A stretch of DNA of 21,993 nt from NCBI GenBank assembly GCA_045627885.1, contig JAZQOM010000050.1:1-21993 (forward strand), read 5' to 3'. Source of the DNA: CALCTE01 sp045627885. GTDB lineage: Bacteria > Bacillota > Clostridia > Oscillospirales > CAG-272. Both the position numbers and the translations under genes were made by a program. The notes under the pieces are model-generated. The model worked only from the letters and a program-made list of their open reading frames with translations, was not told the origin of the DNA and made no database searches. Shown in pieces: positions 1 through 7,235 of this stretch (position 1 is its first letter; each line of letters starts with the position of its first letter).

Positions 1-92
1 TTTGAACCTGTGTTTAATTTTTACAGTTTACATAAAATCTTTTTTATAAAAATGTACTTATTGCCGGTAGAACGAGTTTGTCAGTGCTCTGA
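1..92 (-). repeat. Left copy of a 92-bp dispersed repeat, inverted relative to 21805-21896
   Basis: Positions 1-92 match the reverse complement of 21805-21896 at 90 of 92 bases; the differences are at left positions 67 and 71. On the minus strand the element follows the stop codon of the acyltransferase gene and starts at the 3' foot of a hairpin (91-113). It has a mixed-composition first part (about 38 nt, roughly half GC) and a very AT-rich second part (about 53 nt, under 20% GC), unlike the neighbouring genes. Homology runs to base 1, so the true outer end may lie outside the window. No protein is encoded. Function is unknown; an inserted multicopy element or a 3'-end regulatory element are the main options. 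Confidence 0.9.
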
Positions 93-113
93 CCTTTGCC
101 ATAGGCAAAGGTC
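91..113 (-). terminator. Perfect 10-bp hairpin with 3-nt loop downstream of the acyltransferase gene
   Basis: GACCTTTGCC (91-100) pairs fully with GGCAAAGGTC (104-113) around the loop ATA. It lies 7 bp beyond the acyltransferase stop codon (120-122). On the minus strand it is preceded by an A-rich stretch but followed directly by the repeat core instead of a U-tract. On the plus strand a T-rich run does follow it. It is probably an intrinsic terminator whose U-tract has been displaced on the gene's own strand. Confidence 0.7.
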
Positions 114-119
114 TTTGTT

Positions 120-1235
120 TTATCCGTGTTTAAGATGTCTTTTATTGGATTTGATTTTTGATATTTCTCTTCGTATTACGGCATACATATACAGAATCGC
201 AAAGCTTACCGCAAGCGTTATAAGTCCGACAACTGACCTCATTATTACAAAAAGCCTGTTCGACGAAACATCCGACTTTAACAGTGCAAAGAGAGTGTAA
301 TACAGCGGTGAGCATACATAATACGGTATCATAAGCTCATAACGGGACAGCGGATAAAGCACCTTTTGACCGATATCCGAATCGTTATAATAAAATGTAT
401 AAAGGCACAGTGCAACGGCTACAAGTCCCATACCGAGCAAGTGGCCCGCGTATATTCTCTTGTCAAATACCGTTAAAATAACATATTCCGCTACTGCGGC
501 TATTACTCCGCCAACCGCAAGCAATTCAATCTGTCCAAGCTTAAGAGAGGAGAACTTCTCTTCTTTTCTGCTGATAAATCTTCCTATAAGTATGTACGGC
601 AGTGCTCTTGTAAGGAAATTGCCGCCGATGTATCTGATGACCAGATTGTTTGTGAGATACAGCTCAAATCCGATAACATCGGCAAGCTCTCCGACGATGG
701 TCGCAACCGCAATACAGAACACGGCAATATAAATATCGAAGCGCAAGAGCTTAATCTTATAAAAGATGTATATTCCGATATATGCGTATAGCATCGCCTG
801 AACATACCACAGTGCAGAGCCCAAATGCGGAAGCTTCCATATATTGAGCACGACGAAGTCGAACCAGAATCTCTTTGAAGCCACAGCCGTAAGCGTCGCT
901 TCCCGTTCGAGGATAAAAGACAAGGCGAAATATATAACGGCAAGCACTGCAAAGCAAATCGCCGTGCGTCCTATCGTGCGGAGAATCCTTTTTTCGATAT
1001 TTCCGCTTTCGCGCAGGACGACAAATCCGGACATTATGTAAAGCGCCGGAACGGCAAATGAGAATATCGCCTGATTATAGTCGCTGAGCGGAGAAAATAT
1101 GCCGAATGTGTAAAGAATGGCGAAAGCGAGAAGATACAGCCTCATCTTTCTTATCGACGGGAAATAAAGAAAGCGTTCGTCATTTGACAGTTGGGGGGTT
1201 ATTGTTTTTGTGTCTTCCGATTTTTCAAATACCAT
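120..1235 (-). CDS. Multi-pass membrane acyltransferase-like protein (acyltransferase 3 family, divergent)
   Basis: A 371-aa integral membrane protein with about ten hydrophobic segments, starting after a polar N-terminus of about 30 residues. The segment FAVPALYIMSGFV (about residue 60) and the later LWYVQAMLYAYIGIY block resemble conserved stretches of acyltransferase 3 (OafA/YrhL-like) proteins, which usually move acetyl or other acyl groups onto cell-surface glycans. The first membrane segment lacks the R-x10-H signature normally expected there, so catalysis is doubtful and the substrate cannot be named. The ATG at 1235 is preceded by an AAAGG ribosome-binding site. The gene has its own promoter (1309-1337) and lies downstream of the thrS terminator, so it appears to be transcribed alone. 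Family assignment is by pattern and is moderate; another polytopic polysaccharide-modifying protein is the alternative. Confidence 0.6.
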   Translation of the reverse strand: MVFEKSEDTKTITPQLSNDERFLYFPSIRKMRLYLLAFAILYTFGIFSPLSDYNQAIFSFAVPALYIMSGFVVLRESGNIEKRILRTIGRTAICFAVLAVIYFALSFILEREATLTAVASKRFWFDFVVLNIWKLPHLGSALWYVQAMLYAYIGIYIFYKIKLLRFDIYIAVFCIAVATIVGELADVIGFELYLTNNLVIRYIGGNFLTRALPYILIGRFISRKEEKFSSLKLGQIELLAVGGVIAAVAEYVILTVFDKRIYAGHLLGMGLVAVALCLYTFYYNDSDIGQKVLYPLSRYELMIPYYVCSPLYYTLFALLKSDVSSNRLFVIMRSVVGLITLAVSFAILYMYAVIRREISKIKSNKRHLKHG

Positions 1236-1308
1236 AGCCGTTACCTTTCAAAAATATTTTCTGAACACGATGCAAGCAAGGTTTGTTTGTATACATATAA
1301 CTGTCTTA

Positions 1309-1337
1309 ATTTTAGCATACGGAATTCTCTTTGTAAA
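1309..1337 (-). promoter_or_regulatory. SigA-type promoter of the acyltransferase-like gene
   Basis: On the minus strand TTTACA (1332-1337) and TAAAAT (1309-1314) are separated by exactly 17 bp, one mismatch from consensus in each box. It lies between the thrS terminator and the start at 1235, giving a leader of about 67 nt. Confidence 0.75.
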
Positions 1338-1413
1338 TAGAAATTGCAAAATTGTTGTGAAAATTTACTACGCATACTGCTTTTGCGGCAAATATTTTCG
1401 GCATAATGCGCAA

Positions 1414-1441
1414 AAAAGGCGACTCTGCCGAGCCGCCTTTT
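1414..1441 (-). terminator. Intrinsic terminator of thrS
   Basis: On the minus strand a 12-bp stem (one G-U pair) closes a GGCA loop and is followed by a run of six T. It lies 12 bp after the thrS stop codon and separates thrS from the acyltransferase-like gene. Confidence 0.9.
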
Positions 1442-1453
1442 GCACCGTTGAGG

Positions 1454-3217
1454 TTATACTCTGTCTTTTATCTCTTTTGTGAGCTTTGCGACAAATTCGT
1501 CGAGAGTCATCGTCTCGGTCTGTGCGGTATCGCGCATACGGACGGAAACGATTCCTTCCTCAGCTTCCTTCTGACCGATAACAAGCATATAAGGTACTCT
1601 GCCCACTACCTGTGCCTCTCTTATGAGGTAGCCGACTTTTTCGTTTCTGTCGTCAAGCTCGACGCGGACATGAGCCTTTCTCAATGCCTCATATACCTTT
1701 TCGCCGTAGTCCTTCCACTTCTCGGAAACGAGAATGACCTTTGCCTGAACGGGCGCAAGCCATGTCGGGAACTTGCCGGCGTAATGCTCGGTGAGCACGC
1801 CGATAAATCTCTCTATCGAGCCGAAGCATACGCGGTGTACCATTATCGGTCTCTGCGGCTTTCCGTTTTCGTCGATATATTCGAGCCCGAAGTTCAATGG
1901 CATCTGGAAGTCGAGCTGAATCGTTCCGCACTGCCATGTTCTGCCGATGCTGTCTTCAAGGTGGAAGTCAATCTTCGGGCCGTAGAATGCGCCGTCGCCC
2001 TCGTTGACGATATAGGGCATACCGAGCTTTTCGAGCGCGGTTTTAAGTCCGTTTGTGGCGGCTTCCCAATCCTCGTCGCTGCCCATACTGTTCTCGGGAC
2101 GGGTGGAAAGCTCGACAAAATACTTGAAGCCGAACTTGCTGTATACCTCGTTTATCAGGTGAACTACACCGATTATCTCATCGCTTATCTGCTCTCTTCT
2201 CATAAAGATATGAGCATCGTCCTGTGTAAAGCAACGGACTCTGAAAAGACCGTGCAAAGCTCCCTTAAGCTCGTGACGGTGAACAAGTCCGAGCTCTCCG
2301 ACGCGCATGGGAAGGTCACGGTAGCTGTGCGGCTGACTGCGGTAAACCATAACGCCGCCCGGGCAGTTCATAGGCTTTACGCAGTATGTCTCGTCGTCGA
2401 TTGTCGTCGAGTACATATTGTCCTTATAGTGGTCCCAGTGACCGCTCGTCTCCCAAAGATGTCTGTTCATTATCATCGGGGTTGATACCTCGACATAATT
2501 CTCTCTTGTGTGAATCTCTCTCCAATAGTCGATGAGAGAATTCTTTACCGCCATGCCCTTGGGAAGGAAGAACGGAAATCCCGGTGCTTCGTCGCAGAGC
2601 ATGAAAAGTCCCATTTCCTTGCCGATTCTGCGGTGGTCGCGCTTTTCGGCTTCTTCAAGAAGCTTGAGGTATGCGTCGAGCTCCTCCTGCGTTCTGAATG
2701 CCGTGCCCTTTATTCTTGTGAGCATCTTGTTGTTCTTGTCGTTCTTCCAATATGCGCCGGACTGGTCCATTACCTTGAACGCCTTGAGTCCCTTTGTATA
2801 GCAAAGGTGCGGGCCTACGCACATATCAACATATTCGCCCTGCTTGTAGAAGCTTATCTGCGCGTCGTCGGGAAGGTCGCCGATATGCTCGACCTTGTAC
2901 TTTTCTTTTCTTTCCTCCATAAGCTTTATGGCTTCGTCTCTCGGAAGAATAAACGGCTTTATGGGAAGATTCTCTTTGACAATCTTCTTCATTTCCGCTT
3001 CTATTTTCTGCAAATCCTCCTCGGAAAGCTTTGTGTCGCCGAGGTCAACATCGTAGTAAAATCCCTTTTCGTTGGCGGGGCCGTAAGCGAAATCCGCTTC
3101 GGGATAAATGCGCTTTATTGCCTGTGCCATAATGTGTGCGGCAGTATGACGAATGACATGGAGCTCGTCTTCTTCAGCGCACTCTTCAACTCGTCCGTCC
3201 GGATAAATGACTTTCAT
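1454..3217 (-). CDS. thrS: Threonine--tRNA ligase, short form without TGS domain
   Basis: Class II aminoacyl-tRNA synthetase that charges tRNA-Thr in the cytoplasm. The 587 residues begin close to the editing (SAD) domain, with HTAAH at 24-28 and C133/H137 completing its metal site. The catalytic core follows, with the zinc-binding Cys in MNCP (C285), motif 2 around HRHELKGALHGLFRVR, and motif 3 with GSIERFIG. The C-terminal anticodon-binding domain starts near APVQAKVILV. Usual bacterial ThrRS is about 640 aa with an N-terminal TGS domain of about 60 aa; only about 18 residues precede the SAD domain here, so TGS is absent. Short ThrRS forms are known in Clostridia. The ATG follows a strong AAAGGAG site, so the short N-terminus looks genuine. 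Expression is controlled by the T-box leader immediately upstream. Confidence 0.97.
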   Translation of the reverse strand: MKVIYPDGRVEECAEEDELHVIRHTAAHIMAQAIKRIYPEADFAYGPANEKGFYYDVDLGDTKLSEEDLQKIEAEMKKIVKENLPIKPFILPRDEAIKLMEERKEKYKVEHIGDLPDDAQISFYKQGEYVDMCVGPHLCYTKGLKAFKVMDQSGAYWKNDKNNKMLTRIKGTAFRTQEELDAYLKLLEEAEKRDHRRIGKEMGLFMLCDEAPGFPFFLPKGMAVKNSLIDYWREIHTRENYVEVSTPMIMNRHLWETSGHWDHYKDNMYSTTIDDETYCVKPMNCPGGVMVYRSQPHSYRDLPMRVGELGLVHRHELKGALHGLFRVRCFTQDDAHIFMRREQISDEIIGVVHLINEVYSKFGFKYFVELSTRPENSMGSDEDWEAATNGLKTALEKLGMPYIVNEGDGAFYGPKIDFHLEDSIGRTWQCGTIQLDFQMPLNFGLEYIDENGKPQRPIMVHRVCFGSIERFIGVLTEHYAGKFPTWLAPVQAKVILVSEKWKDYGEKVYEALRKAHVRVELDDRNEKVGYLIREAQVVGRVPYMLVIGQKEAEEGIVSVRMRDTAQTETMTLDEFVAKLTKEIKDRV

Positions 3218-3476
3218 TTCTTTTCTCCTTTATATGATAAATTTTATATGCAAATAAAAAAGCGCCCATAACGGCATCAAGCCGTCAAGGGTGCTGTATG
3301 CACGGTTCCACCTTGCGTTTTACTCTTTGCCCTTAACGCGGGAAACGGCGGCGCCTACTGTGCTTCGGCGTGCGGCTCGGGAGCGGTGCGCTTTATCGTT
3401 GCTCATAAGGAACTTCCAGCATTATGTTCCTCTCTCTGTATGGCACTCGGAAAAAAGTAGGTCTCCGTCTTCGCTT
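3218..3476 (-). promoter_or_regulatory. T-box leader (tRNA-sensing riboswitch) of thrS
   Basis: The minus-strand leader carries the conserved T-box segment AAGGTGGAACCGTGC (3300-3314). Next comes a terminator hairpin (3261-3295) with a U-tract (3255-3260), which the T-box antiterminator would displace. A Stem I apical region is visible: an AGAGAG bulge, then GGAAC/GTTCC closing a terminal loop (about 3414-3445). Two threonine codons could act as specifier: ACC at 3385-3387, which sits next to a possible GGAG/CTCC basal stem, or ACG at 3397-3399. Uncharged tRNA-Thr should allow readthrough into thrS. The class call is firm; the exact specifier is inference. Confidence 0.93.
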
Positions 3477-3482
3477 TTCTAC

Positions 3483-3511
3483 AATATATCATAAACTTTT
3501 TGCCGTGTCAA
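3483..3511 (-). promoter_or_regulatory. SigA promoter of the thrS T-box transcript
   Basis: TTGACA (3506-3511) and TATATT (3483-3488) on the minus strand are separated by 17 bp, placing the start near 3476, just upstream of the T-box Stem I. The promoter lies 11 bp past the mreD stop codon. No terminator is seen between mreD and thrS, so readthrough from the mre operon into the T-box leader is possible. Confidence 0.85.
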
Positions 3512-3521
3512 CTGTTTTTTA

Positions 3522-4040
3522 TCAATAAACATCGCGGTTTAATCTCGTACACATCAGCATAACGGGATAATATATCGCCGCGGACAGTACAAGCGTGTAG
3601 AGTGTTTCGGGAAGGAATATCGTCAGCACGGTTTTTCCGAAGTTGAGTCCGGAATAGTTTGATATGAGAACAAAGGTGTCGAGAATATGCTTTGATATCA
3701 TAAATACCGCCGACGATGCCAAAAACGGAAGATATCCGTCGCTTAAATAAAGCTCGACGGCGTATGACGCGAGATAGCATATAAGCATATATATTACCGC
3801 GGAGAAAAATGCTCCGCCGCCGCAGGCGATGTCGAGAATATAGCCGCCGACGGCTCCGTATATCGCTCCGACGCGTGCGGTCTCAAAAAACGATATCGCC
3901 AGAACATACAGAAGAACTATCTGCGGTCGCGCGCCGAGTATTCTGACTTTATCGAGAAATGCGCACTGAATTATTACGGCGGCAATAAGCGCAAGCGTAT
4001 ATATGGCGTGCTTTATAACGGAATGTAAAGATATTCTCAT
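3522..4040 (-). CDS. mreD: Rod shape-determining protein MreD
   Basis: A 172-aa very hydrophobic protein with five to six predicted membrane spans and short loops, the size and topology of MreD. It belongs to the elongasome, the membrane complex that couples MreB filaments to peptidoglycan synthesis along the cell cylinder. Sequence alone is weakly conserved in this family; the assignment rests on size, topology and position directly behind mreB and mreC. Its ATG lies one base after the mreC stop, so the two are translationally linked. The operon ends here; the pbp2/rodA or minCDE genes that often follow in Clostridia are not next. Confidence 0.9.
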   Translation of the reverse strand: MRISLHSVIKHAIYTLALIAAVIIQCAFLDKVRILGARPQIVLLYVLAISFFETARVGAIYGAVGGYILDIACGGGAFFSAVIYMLICYLASYAVELYLSDGYLPFLASSAVFMISKHILDTFVLISNYSGLNFGKTVLTIFLPETLYTLVLSAAIYYPVMLMCTRLNRDVY

Positions 4041-4041
4041 A

Positions 4042-4932
4042 TCATTCTGCCTCCGCCGTTTCTTCGGACTCTTCGGTAAAGCTCTTTATTATCATAACGC
4101 GGGAAACGGAATTGATATCCGTTCCGGTATCGACAAGCGCATACATCGACTGGCTGAATTCGTCAGCTTCGACTGATACCACCGTCCCTATGAAGAGCCC
4201 TCTCGGGTATATGTCGGAGCCTGCCGTGCGAACGATATCGCCCGAAGCTACGGACGCCGTTTCCGGAAGGTGGCTTATTCTCATATACGACGATGAAGCA
4301 TCGGCGAAATTGCCTGTTGCGATGAGCGATTCGCCCGTTTCGGAAACGCTCTGTTCCTCGCCCTCTCCGTCAATGCGCTCTGTGTATACTCCGACGGAAA
4401 AGTTGGGGTTTACGGTCGCCGTGCAAACCGATGTCGTTGCGCCGACCTGCGTGATACAGCCGAGAAGTCCGTCCTCGGTTATTACCGCCATTCCCTTTTT
4501 TATGCCCGCCGATGAGCCTCTGTCTACCGTAAAATTGGCAAGATAATCTATCTGACTGTACGATATCACCGATGCCTCGCAAAGCTCGTATGAGGTGTTC
4601 TTTCTCTTTAAGTCGAGAAAGTCATAAAGCCACTCGTTCTCCCTGCGGAGCTTGTCGGCGTTATCAACCGCGGCGCTCATATCTTTTATGCGCATTTTAA
4701 GCTCTTCGTTCTCTTTTTTGAGGCTGTCATAGTCTCTGAAATACTGACCGATGTTGCCGAAAAAGTCACCTATGCTCCGCGATGCCTTTTCAAACGGAAG
4801 CATCAGAGCGGAAACGGCATCATCGGCAAAGCTCATCTTTCCGTTTATGCGCATAACAAGCGAAAGCGCCGATATCAGCACCGTCGCCGCAAGCGTTATT
4901 ATGAAAAACGGATTTTTGAAAATGTGTCCCAT
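4042..4932 (-). CDS. mreC: Rod shape-determining protein MreC
   Basis: A 296-aa protein with a short cytoplasmic N-terminus, one membrane anchor (about residues 8-27), a coiled-coil stretch rich in Lys/Glu/Leu (about 65-105) and an extracytoplasmic beta-rich domain. The domain has the Gly-rich motifs seen in MreC, such as VDRGSSAGIKKGMAVI and GLLGCI, and a later SGDIVRTAGSDIYPRGLFIG block. MreC is the extracellular scaffold that activates PBP2 in the elongasome. A GAGG site precedes the ATG. It lies 17 bp after mreB and 1 bp before mreD. The C-terminal tail is acidic (EESEETAEAE). Length is normal for the family. Confidence 0.95.
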   Translation of the reverse strand: MGHIFKNPFFIITLAATVLISALSLVMRINGKMSFADDAVSALMLPFEKASRSIGDFFGNIGQYFRDYDSLKKENEELKMRIKDMSAAVDNADKLRRENEWLYDFLDLKRKNTSYELCEASVISYSQIDYLANFTVDRGSSAGIKKGMAVITEDGLLGCITQVGATTSVCTATVNPNFSVGVYTERIDGEGEEQSVSETGESLIATGNFADASSSYMRISHLPETASVASGDIVRTAGSDIYPRGLFIGTVVSVEADEFSQSMYALVDTGTDINSVSRVMIIKSFTEESEETAEAE

Positions 4933-4949
4933 CCAAGCCTCGAAAATTT

Positions 4950-5963
4950 TTACTTATACTTTACATAATGCAGCATCGGGCCGTACTTGTCCATATCGTC
5001 TATGACCTTTCCGATGCCTCTTATAACGCAGTCAAGCGGCGCTTTTGCAACCGTTACGCGAAGTCCCGTTATCTCGGATATCAGCCTGTCTATTCCTCCG
5101 AGCAGCGCTCCGCCGCCCGAAAGCGTTATCCCGTCGTCGAGTATATCGCCCGAAAGCTCGGGAGGCGTTTCTTCAAGAGTTTTTCTCACCGTATCGACAA
5201 GCTCGTCTATTATATCCTTGAGCGCTTCCCCTACATCCGCGGAGCTTATCGTGACGCTTTCGGGAAGTCCCGTTTCGACATTTCTTCCTATCACCTTTAC
5301 GGAGCCTCGGTCAATGTATCTGTGAACCGAGCCGACGGTCATCTTGATATTTTCCGCCGCCGTTTCGCCTATTAAAACGCCGTATTTTCTCCTTATGAAC
5401 GCGATTATCGCGTCATCCATCTTGTCGCCCGCCGTGCGCACTGACTTCGATACAACGGTTCCGCCGAGCGAAAGCACGGCTACCTCGGTTGTGCCGCCGC
5501 CTATATCGACGACAAGGCTTCCCCTCGAATCCTCAACCGCGATTCCGGCTCCTATCGCCGCCGCGAGCGGCTCATCTATGAGCGCAACGGTGCGTGCTCC
5601 GGCTTCGAGCGCGGCATTTTCCACCGCCATACGCTCGACTTCGGTCACTCCGTACGGAATGCACACGATAAGGTCGGGCCTCAAAAACAGATGCTCCATC
5701 GACGCAAGGCGCTTTACGAACATTCGGAGCATTATCTTTGTTATCTCGAATTCCGCTATTACGCCCTCTCTCAAAGGTCTGTATGTAGTTATCTCGCCGG
5801 GAGTTTTGCCTATCATTTCCTTGGCCTCCGCTCCGACGGCAAGCACCTTGCCCATCACCGTGTTTACGGCAACCACGCTCGGCTCTCTCAAAACTATTTT
5901 GCCGCCGCCGACGCACGAAAGAGTATTTGCCGTGCCGAGGTCTATTCCTATATGTTTTGACAT
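4950..5963 (-). CDS. mreB: Actin-like cell-shape protein MreB/Mbl
   Basis: A 337-aa bacterial actin that polymerises on the inner membrane face and directs the elongation machinery. It has the actin-family nucleotide motifs: phosphate-1 IGIDLGTANT (5-14), EPLAAAIG with E131, phosphate-2 VVDIGGGTTE (151-160), and the adenosine motif LSGGGALLGG near residue 283. Length is typical for MreB (about 335-345). The ATG follows GGAGAGG. It sits between maf and mreC, the conserved maf-mreBCD order. Sequence alone does not separate MreB from the Mbl or MreBH paralogues; the position before mreC favours MreB. Confidence 0.96.
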   Translation of the reverse strand: MSKHIGIDLGTANTLSCVGGGKIVLREPSVVAVNTVMGKVLAVGAEAKEMIGKTPGEITTYRPLREGVIAEFEITKIMLRMFVKRLASMEHLFLRPDLIVCIPYGVTEVERMAVENAALEAGARTVALIDEPLAAAIGAGIAVEDSRGSLVVDIGGGTTEVAVLSLGGTVVSKSVRTAGDKMDDAIIAFIRRKYGVLIGETAAENIKMTVGSVHRYIDRGSVKVIGRNVETGLPESVTISSADVGEALKDIIDELVDTVRKTLEETPPELSGDILDDGITLSGGGALLGGIDRLISEITGLRVTVAKAPLDCVIRGIGKVIDDMDKYGPMLHYVKYK

Positions 5964-5976
5964 ATTCCTCTCCGTT

Positions 5977-6561
5977 TTACTCCAGCCACGAAAGCGGTCT
6001 TACCCCGAAATCGTCGCTTAAAATCCTGAAAAGTCTGTTCAGCGGAAGCCCGACTACATTGAAATAATCGCCGTTTATCCCCTCTACCAAAGCGGCGCCG
6101 TAATGTTGTATACCGTATGCTCCCGCCTTGTCAAGAGGCTCTCCCGTTTTGATATAATCGGATATCATCCCGTCCGAAAGCTCTGCAAAATGCACCTCGG
6201 TTATCTCGCAAGCCGTGCTTGCTCTGCCGTCCTTTATTACGGCTATACCCGTATATACCTCGTGCGTTCTGCCGGACAAGAGCTTTAACATTCTACGCGC
6301 ATCCGCCGCATCCTTCGGCTTGCCCAAAATCATTCCGTCCGTGACTACGCTCGTATCGGCGGCGATTATGTATTCGCCGTCTTCCGCAATATCCCTTACG
6401 GCTTGTGCCTTTCGCAAAGCAAGAAGCTTTGCTATTTCTTCGGGATTTGTCAAGTCGCCGTAGCTCTCGTCCGCACCCGACGGATGAACCTTTACATCAA
6501 AGCCGCATCCTTTAAGAAGCTCCACGCGGCGCGGCGAGCCCGAAGCAAGAAGTACCTTCAT
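5977..6561 (-). CDS. maf: Maf family nucleoside triphosphate pyrophosphatase
   Basis: A 194-aa cytosolic house-cleaning enzyme that hydrolyses non-canonical or excess nucleoside triphosphates to the monophosphate and pyrophosphate. The N-terminal LASGSPRRVELL motif (4-15) and the AADTSVV segment with the catalytic Asp (about residue 69) are both present, as are the later GRTHEVYTG and GEPLDKAGAYGIQ blocks. Length is normal. Its ATG begins one base after the upstream lipoprotein stop, and mreB follows 13 bp later, so it is part of the same operon. Maf has been linked to septum formation in Bacillus, which fits its cell-shape neighbours. The exact dTTP/UTP preference cannot be told from this reading. 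Confidence 0.95.
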   Translation of the reverse strand: MKVLLASGSPRRVELLKGCGFDVKVHPSGADESYGDLTNPEEIAKLLALRKAQAVRDIAEDGEYIIAADTSVVTDGMILGKPKDAADARRMLKLLSGRTHEVYTGIAVIKDGRASTACEITEVHFAELSDGMISDYIKTGEPLDKAGAYGIQHYGAALVEGINGDYFNVVGLPLNRLFRILSDDFGVRPLSWLE

Positions 6562-6562
6562 A

Positions 6563-7171
6563 TCACTCTACCGTAAAGCTTTCCACCATGGAATTTATGC
6601 TGTCGAGATTGCTGTCGTAATATTCCGGAGTCGATGTGTATGTGAGCTCGTATATTCTCGTCGAATTCGACTTCTTTACGGCTACAGTTATCTGCATTAT
6701 CTTAAAGTCAACCCCTGCCGCCGTGCAGGTATAGACAACTCTGTACGCATCCCATCCGCCGACGGTAATTTTCTCTTTTTTCTCCGGATTGTAATTCTGA
6801 ACAAGCTCCCTAAGCGTCTTTTCGTAGCCCTCGGCTTTCTCTTCGCCCATTGTCGCTTCTTTTGCTTCTCCGTTGCCGTTCCAATACTGCTCGGCGGTGA
6901 AGAATGCCTTTTCGTCCCAGGCGTTAACGACAAAGCTCGAATTGTCCGGAACATTCATATTCGCCTTGACTACCTGTATATATTCGCCGTCCTCGCACTC
7001 TATCCACACCGTTGTCGGATAGAAGAAATAGCATCCTGCCGCACGGGCAAGAGAAGAACCCGCCGGAACGGCTATATCATCGTCGCTTTTCTTTCCGCAG
7101 CCCGAAAATGCGCCTGAAATGACGGAAAGAACGATTATAAACATAAGTATTTTTGATGCGGTTTTTTTCAT
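6563..7171 (-). CDS. Predicted lipoprotein, possibly PsbP-like fold
   Basis: A 202-aa secreted protein of unknown function. A lysine-start signal peptide ends in a lipobox (AFSGC, Cys25), followed by a polar linker, so it is predicted to be lipid-anchored on the outer membrane face. The mature domain has a YPTTVWIE start, a central VGGWDAYRVVYT strand pair and a closing YDSNLDSINSMVESF segment. These recall PsbP-like domains, but this is pattern-level inference. The ATG at 7171 is chosen over an upstream in-frame start because AGGTGA lies just before it and the signal peptide then begins correctly. It has its own promoter (7205-7233) and leads the maf-mreBCD operon. Confidence 0.8.
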   Translation of the reverse strand: MKKTASKILMFIIVLSVISGAFSGCGKKSDDDIAVPAGSSLARAAGCYFFYPTTVWIECEDGEYIQVVKANMNVPDNSSFVVNAWDEKAFFTAEQYWNGNGEAKEATMGEEKAEGYEKTLRELVQNYNPEKKEKITVGGWDAYRVVYTCTAAGVDFKIMQITVAVKKSNSTRIYELTYTSTPEYYDSNLDSINSMVESFTVE

Positions 7172-7204
7172 TTTATCACCTGTAATATAATTATTATCTT
7201 TGTA

Positions 7205-7233
7205 ATTATATTGCAAAAAGGCGTCAAAGTCAA
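7205..7233 (-). promoter_or_regulatory. SigA promoter of the lipoprotein-maf-mreBCD operon
   Basis: Minus-strand TTGACT (7228-7233) and TATAAT (7205-7210) are 17 bp apart. The -35 box starts two bases after the dinB stop codon. The position would drive the lipoprotein and cell-shape genes independently of the SOS-regulated dinB promoter. Confidence 0.85.
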
Positions 7234-7235
7234 TA

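Noticed and set aside
1406..2485. 359-codon open frame on the plus strand opposite thrS
   Set aside because: It is antisense to a clearly recognised ThrRS, has no recognisable protein features, and arises from codon-bias mirror effects.
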